From Flavobacterium sp. (GTDB taxonomy: Bacteria > Bacteroidota > Bacteroidia > Flavobacteriales > Flavobacteriaceae), in NCBI RefSeq assembly GCF_003525665.1, contig NZ_DQDX01000153.1:22528-31950 (forward strand): a stretch of DNA of 9,423 nucleotides. Direction: 5' to 3'. Shown piece after piece: positions 7,012 to 9,423 of this stretch (position 1 is the stretch's first letter; every line of letters starts with the position of its first letter). Under the pieces are notes generated by a model. The model ran no database searches. It was not told the origin of the DNA and saw only the letters and a program-made list of their open reading frames with translations. The position numbers and the translations under genes are program-made.

Positions 7012-7542
7012 CTATTTTCTCCTAGTAATTTCAGCCATAAGTTTTTTGTCTCCAATCAAAATTTGCAATAAAATCAAGACAATAGAAACTAAAATCATAA
7101 AACCAAGCATTTTTATTGAAAATAGAATTACATCTTTTTTTACACTTTGTATTTCTTTTTCATTACAATACACACTAATATCAGGTTCTTTAATTGAATA
7201 TTCAATACAAATTTCGTCGCCTACATTTCCATTAAATGAATGAAAAGTTGAATTTTCATATTTTCTACCATTTATTATGTATTCATATTCAGCAGATCGA
7301 ACTCCTTTTCCACTTATAGATGTCACTTTAGCTATTGTCGTTTGTGGTTCTTTTGCAACCGATGTTCTTATATTATTCTGGTCAGTAATTACATAGTAGG
7401 AGAAGCAAAAAATTAATACTGCAAAACTAAAGCTGATTAAAAGGATTGTTTTGAATGATTTCTTTACTTTAATCCAATCAATTTTTCTTCTTGGTTTTTT
7501 TGATTGTTCTCGTTTGTATTTTCTTCTTTCTTGTCTATTCAA
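7012..7542 (-). CDS. Two-TM protein with a DUF3592-like loop domain, TTG start
   Basis: This 176-residue product has a strongly basic N-terminus (RQERRKYKREQSKKPRRK), a membrane segment at about 31-52, an extracytoplasmic domain of about 68-125 and a second membrane segment at about 137-162. The loop shows the DUF3592-like pattern: TTIAKVTSISGKG, then AEYEYIINGRKYENS, then GDEICIEYSIKEPDIS. The start is TTG (7540-7542). No ATG lies in frame between the upstream in-frame TAG and the first membrane segment, and NRQERRK is a usual way for such proteins to begin, so TTG is preferred. It lies 8 nt upstream of a second gene with the same domain pattern. The function is unknown. Confidence 0.72.
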   Translation of the reverse strand: MNRQERRKYKREQSKKPRRKIDWIKVKKSFKTILLISFSFAVLIFCFSYYVITDQNNIRTSVAKEPQTTIAKVTSISGKGVRSAEYEYIINGRKYENSTFHSFNGNVGDEICIEYSIKEPDISVYCNEKEIQSVKKDVILFSIKMLGFMILVSIVLILLQILIGDKKLMAEITRRK

Positions 7543-7572
7543 TTTCTGCGTTTTTTTGTGATTATTACCGCA

Positions 7573-7691
7573 AACTTCAAACTATGAAAATACTCAAAAT
7601 GCGCCTTTGAGAATCGTCTGTACGGAATTTTTCTCTGATAGGTATCCGAATAATTTCTCTTTTTAACTTAGTTTTTTCACAGCCTGACGTC
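7573..7691. repeat. Alpha repeat copy 1 (119-bp imperfect palindrome)
   Basis: This aligns without gaps to 8585-8703 at an offset of 1012, with roughly nine or ten mismatches over 119 bp; the core 7585-7690 has six in 106. Its ends, AACTTCAAACTATGAAAA and TTTTCACAGCCTGACGTC, are complementary at about 13 of 18 positions, so its palindrome is more worn than that of copy 2. It lies between the DUF3592-like pair and higBA. Confidence 0.85.
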
Positions 7692-7696
7692 CGCTG

Positions 7697-7803
7697 CCTA
7701 GCATGTAGTGGCGACTTCTAGCACTGACCAAACAAATATAGACAAAATTTAATTATATCAGCGTACTTTCCTGATAGCTCTGACTTCGCCATTCATGCTA
7801 ACC
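7697..7803. repeat. Gamma element: imperfect palindrome beside alpha copy 1
   Basis: TAGCATGTAGTGGCGA (7699-7714) pairs with TCGCCATTCATGCTA (7786-7800) at 12 positions around a small internal loop. Inside, TATCAG (7756-7761) and CTGATA (7771-7776) form a 6-bp stem with a 9-nt loop. AGCACTGACCAAA (7720-7732) recurs exactly at 9287-9299. Confidence 0.6.
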
Positions 7804-7838
7804 AGTGTTAACAAATGTGCTTATTTTTAAATTTCCAA

Positions 7839-7879
7839 GACAAATAGTTTGCAAATTGAAAACTTTTATTATATTTGTC
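7839..7879. promoter_or_regulatory. Candidate HigA operator: inverted repeats around the higBA promoter
   Basis: GACAAATA (7839-7846) and TATTTGTC (7872-7879) are perfect 8-bp inverted arms. They enclose the promoter, and the right arm covers most of the -7 box. A self-complementary octamer TTTGCAAA (7848-7855) covers the -33 box. HigA-type antitoxins usually repress their own promoter by binding palindromes, so either or both may be HigA sites. Confidence 0.5.
7848..7877 (+). promoter_or_regulatory. higBA promoter, Bacteroidota type
   Basis: TTTG (7848-7851) is followed after 18 nt by TATATTTG (7870-7877), a perfect match to TAnnTTTG. The -7 box ends only four bases before the higB ATG at 7882, so transcription should start at or within a few bases of the start codon. 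Confidence 0.75.
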
Positions 7880-7881
7880 AC

Positions 7882-8211
7882 ATGAAAATCCTCGTAAAGA
7901 AAACGATTTTATATTACATCAAAAAATATCCAATGGCAGAAACTCAATTGCTAATTTGGTATAATGAGTTTTCTAAACATGAATTCAATAATTTCAACGA
8001 GGTTAAAAATGTTTATGGCAATGCAAGCATAGTAAATAATAGTCGCATTGTTTTCAACATTAAAGGAAATGATTTTAGATTGATTATTTCCGCTAATTTT
8101 TTACAAGCCGCTTGCTATGTAATTTGGTTTGGAACACATAAAGAATATGACAAAATCAATGTTGAAACAATTGCTTTTGACACAACAATTTTAACAAACA
8201 AAATGATTTAA
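7882..8211 (+). CDS. higB: HigB-family type II toxin (mRNA interferase)
   Basis: This 109-residue protein matches the HigB toxin family, whose members cleave mRNA in ribosomes and are neutralised by HigA. Family features visible are the basic N-terminus (KILVKKTILYYIKKYPMAE), a central RIVFNIKGNDFRLII strand pair (about residues 54-68) and the end motif VIWFGTHKEYDKIN (about 79-92). The ATG at 7882 is chosen because homologues begin with this same segment. An upstream in-frame TTG at 7849 lies inside the -33 promoter box and is not credible. The antitoxin gene follows after 2 nt, in the toxin-first order typical of higBA. It is enclosed by two direct copies of a 119-bp palindromic repeat, suggesting that the module travels as a unit. 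Confidence 0.92.
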   Translation: MKILVKKTILYYIKKYPMAETQLLIWYNEFSKHEFNNFNEVKNVYGNASIVNNSRIVFNIKGNDFRLIISANFLQAACYVIWFGTHKEYDKINVETIAFDTTILTNKMI

Positions 8212-8213
8212 TT

Positions 8214-8570
8214 ATGAACTGGAAAGTATTAAAAACAGAAGACGATTATAACAAAGCTTCAATGCGAATGATGGAGATATTCAACGCAGAACCTAATACA
8301 CCAGATAGCGATGAATTGGATTTGCTTATTGTTTTGGTTAAAGATTATGATGAAAAGCATTATCAATTACCTGAGTTAGATGCCTTGGAAGTGATTAAAT
8401 ATAAAATGCAAGAAATGGGAATGAAAGCAAAGGATTTAGAGCCAATAATTGGCAGTAAAGGTCATGTTTCTGCTATTTTATCTGGTAAAAGAGAAATTAC
8501 TTTGAAAATGGCTCAAAAGCTAAAAGATTTTTTTAGAATTCCTGCTGAAGTATTTTTGCACAGTGCGTAA
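8214..8570 (+). CDS. higA: HigA-family antitoxin and autorepressor
   Basis: This 118-residue protein starts 2 nt after the higB stop. Residues about 1-55 form an acidic helical region (NAEPNTPDSDELDLLIVLVKD), as in the longer HigA class (COG5499 type), likely used to bind the basic toxin. Residues about 60-115 are a Cro/CI-type helix-turn-helix: MGMKAKDLEPIIGSKGHVSAIL, then SGKREITLKMAQKLKDFF and IPAEVFL. Its expected roles are to block HigB and to repress the shared promoter, where an inverted repeat encloses the -7 box (7839-7879). No terminator is obvious after the stop; the palindromic alpha repeat begins 14 bp downstream and may serve as the transcript end. Confidence 0.92.
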   Translation: MNWKVLKTEDDYNKASMRMMEIFNAEPNTPDSDELDLLIVLVKDYDEKHYQLPELDALEVIKYKMQEMGMKAKDLEPIIGSKGHVSAILSGKREITLKMAQKLKDFFRIPAEVFLHSA

Positions 8571-8584
8571 AAAGCATTTTTGTT

Positions 8585-8703
8585 AACGTCATACTGTGAA
8601 AATACTCAAAATGAGCCTTTAAAAATCGTCTGTACGGAATTTTTCTCTGAGAGGTATCCGAATAACTTCTCTTTTTAAATTAGTTTTTTCACAGCCTGAC
8701 GTT
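8585..8703. repeat. Alpha repeat copy 2 (119-bp imperfect palindrome)
   Basis: Terminal arms AACGTCATACTGTGAAAA (8585-8602) and TTTTCACAGCCTGACGTT (8686-8703) are complementary at 16 of 18 positions. Further nested pairs are TTTAAAAA/TTTTTAAA (8618-8625 with 8672-8679), CGGA/TCCG (8635-8638 with 8657-8660) and CTC/GAG (8645-8647 with 8651-8653). The whole unit can thus fold into one long bulged hairpin. It has the same orientation as copy 1, on the other side of higBA. Confidence 0.88.
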
Positions 8704-8744
8704 CCGGAACTCGGCGAGGTTGTGAACTTTGGAACTAATTATTT

Positions 8745-8828
8745 TCTACCAAAGATAAAATTTCTTGCGAAATGTAAAAGTGAATTTTGAACAAAATTCG
8801 CAATTGCGCGATACGGCTTTTAGCGGTT
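8745..8828. repeat. Beta repeat, copy 2
   Basis: Bases 8750-8778 repeat 6538-6566 exactly (29 bp), with weaker similarity to both sides. The hairpin arms TTGCGAA (8765-8771) and TTCGCAA (8797-8803) are kept while the loop differs. The copy ends in TTTAGCGGTTCGG, parallel to GTTAGCGGTGG at the end of copy 1. Confidence 0.75.
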
Positions 8829-8971
8829 CGGTTTTGCTCTTAGAATACAGACACAAAAATGAACTTAGCCGAGAAAAGTGATTCCATTACAAATAAGTTA
8901 TTGTTAAACTTCCTAAAAACGAAAAGTTTACAAACCTATAAACGAACATTGCTCAGAAACATAATCAGATT

Positions 8972-9196
8972 TCAGGAATTTTCTTTTTTCTGGAAATTAC
9001 CAATTTTAAAAAACATATTTAATATTCCCAATATCAATCCTGTTCCAACTGCAGTCACAAAAGATTTCAATAACAATTGTGTTAATGCTTCGCTATCTGA
9101 AAAATCAATATCAAATAACCCATAAACTAAAATTCCTGCAAAAAGTCCAGCAGTAATTGATAAAAATGTCACTTTAAAATAAAAAAATCTGTTCAT
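8972..9196 (-). CDS. 74-residue two-TM membrane protein of unknown function
   Basis: The product is a small hydrophobic protein with two membrane segments, about residues 6-27 (FKVTFLSITAGLFAGILVYGLF) and 42-63 (LLKSFVTAVGTGLILGILNMFF). A short acidic loop (DIDFSDSEA) joins them, and a basic tail (KIGNFQKKENS) follows. Small glycines in both helices suggest tight packing or assembly. The start is ATG at 9194-9196, preceded by an A-rich leader typical of Flavobacteria. It stands alone, with repeat-rich DNA on both sides. It resembles small membrane proteins often seen in Bacteroidota genomes, but no named family is recognised. A toxin-like role is possible for a lone short hydrophobic protein but is not supported by any specific feature. 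Confidence 0.7.
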   Translation of the reverse strand: MNRFFYFKVTFLSITAGLFAGILVYGLFDIDFSDSEALTQLLLKSFVTAVGTGLILGILNMFFKIGNFQKKENS

Positions 9197-9423
9197 TGTT
9201 TTTTTTAGTTTAGTTTATACATAATTTCTAGTCTGGCGAAAAACTGACAGCTAACGTTCCCATGCTTGCCGTCTGTTGCTGCTGCAAGCACTGACCAAAA
9301 CAAAACTACAACATTTCTTAGAAAGATAGAATTGTAGCCACCAGATTATTTTCCACGAAGACAAAATAGCAAGCGCAAGCCCAGCAATAGCGCAAAACCG
9401 TTGTGCATGTTGCACAACTCAAA
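9197..9423. other. Hairpin-rich intergenic DNA running to the window edge
   Basis: No ORF is seen. TGCTTGC (9263-9269) pairs with GCAAGCA (9284-9290) around a 14-nt loop, followed by AGCACTGACCAAA (9287-9299), which is shared with 7720-7732. About 9345-9400 resembles the beta repeat in worn form (ATTATTTTCCACGAAGACAAAAT). GTTGTGC (9400-9406) and GCACAAC (9412-9418) form a 7-bp stem with a 5-nt loop at the edge. Confidence 0.55.

Larger units (their letters stand above)
7543..7881. other. Gene-free gap holding alpha copy 1, a second hairpin and the higBA promoter
   Basis: This 339-bp divergent gap carries no credible ORF. From left to right it holds the alpha repeat (7573-7691), an imperfect palindrome (7697-7803) and the higBA promoter with its inverted repeat (7839-7879). 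No clear TAnnTTTG box is seen for the minus-strand gene starting at 7542. Confidence 0.7.
8571..8971. other. Gene-free gap holding alpha copy 2 and beta copy 2
   Basis: This 401-bp convergent gap between higA and the minus-strand 74-residue gene contains alpha copy 2 (8585-8703), the palindrome GTTCCGGAAC (8701-8710) and beta copy 2 (8745-8828). About 140 bp (8830-8971) have no recognisable content. A plus-strand reading frame from 8859 crosses the last part but runs antisense through the next gene and is not believed. Confidence 0.65.

Noticed and set aside
6998..7243. Plus-strand ORF antisense to 7012-7542
   Set aside because: The minus-strand frame has coherent topology and a recognisable domain pattern; this one does not.
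7849..7881. Upstream TTG start for HigB, adding 11 residues
   Set aside because: The TTG is part of the -33 promoter box, so it would lie outside the transcript. Family members begin at the later ATG.
7573..8703. Calling the alpha repeats true integron attC sites
   Set aside because: Size and foldability would fit, but the GTTRRRY and RYYYAAC core boxes cannot be placed convincingly and no integrase is visible. Kept only as an analogy.
8859..9125. Plus-strand ORF of 88 residues
   Set aside because: More than half is antisense to the two-TM protein at 8972-9196, and its translation shows no domain or promoter. The first 110 bp remain unexplained.
9400..9418. GTTGTGC/GCACAAC hairpin as a terminator
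   Set aside because: No T run follows on the plus strand and no upstream plus-strand gene needs it. Its context is cut by the window edge.
6480..9423. CRISPR array or insertion sequence
   Set aside because: The repeats are few, long and irregularly spaced with genes between them. No cas gene, transposase or target-site duplication is seen.

Overview
The window is AT-rich DNA that looks like the chromosome of a member of the Bacteroidota, most likely a Flavobacterium-type Flavobacteriaceae. The basis is the protein families (DUF3667, an orphan PAS histidine kinase with a CHDLQEPLRKI box, a membrane-anchored AraC regulator, HigBA), the general lack of Shine-Dalgarno sequences, and promoters of the TTG-N18/19-TAnnTTTG type.

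Left part (1-6421): every gene is on the minus strand. Reading in the direction of transcription from the right, there is a seven-TM AraC-type regulator (5267-6421), then two exported serine hydrolases of the beta-lactamase class C / PBP-like fold (4070-5128 and 2548-4014) that may form one transcription unit under that regulator. Next come an orphan soluble PAS histidine kinase (1108-2325) with its own promoter, and a zinc-ribbon DUF3667 membrane protein (173-958). Two nearly identical terminators lie on either side of the DUF3667 gene. This part looks like ordinary chromosome.

Right part (about 6480-9423): the character changes. Small genes in mixed orientation are separated by unusually long, repeat-rich intergenic DNA. 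They are a pair of small membrane proteins with a DUF3592-like extracytoplasmic domain (7012-7542 and 6641-7003, minus), a HigBA toxin-antitoxin module (7882-8570, plus) and a 74-residue two-TM protein (8972-9196, minus). The most notable find is a 119-bp imperfect palindrome with about 18-bp terminal inverted repeats. It occurs in two direct copies (7573-7691 and 8585-8703) that exactly bracket higBA, giving a 1012-bp repeat-to-repeat unit. A second repeat family (6533-6617, 8745-8828 and a worn copy near 9345-9400) and further hairpins occupy the other gaps. The whole reads like a chain of small-gene cassettes joined by foldable intergenic units. The arrangement resembles integron cassettes, but no integrase and no canonical attC core boxes are visible, so mechanism and mobility are inference only.

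Likely regulatory logic: the AraC protein probably controls the hydrolases through two tandem 11-bp motifs spaced 22 bp apart just upstream of them. higBA is probably autoregulated at a promoter enclosed by an 8-bp inverted repeat, and its transcript appears to start at or very near the higB start codon.
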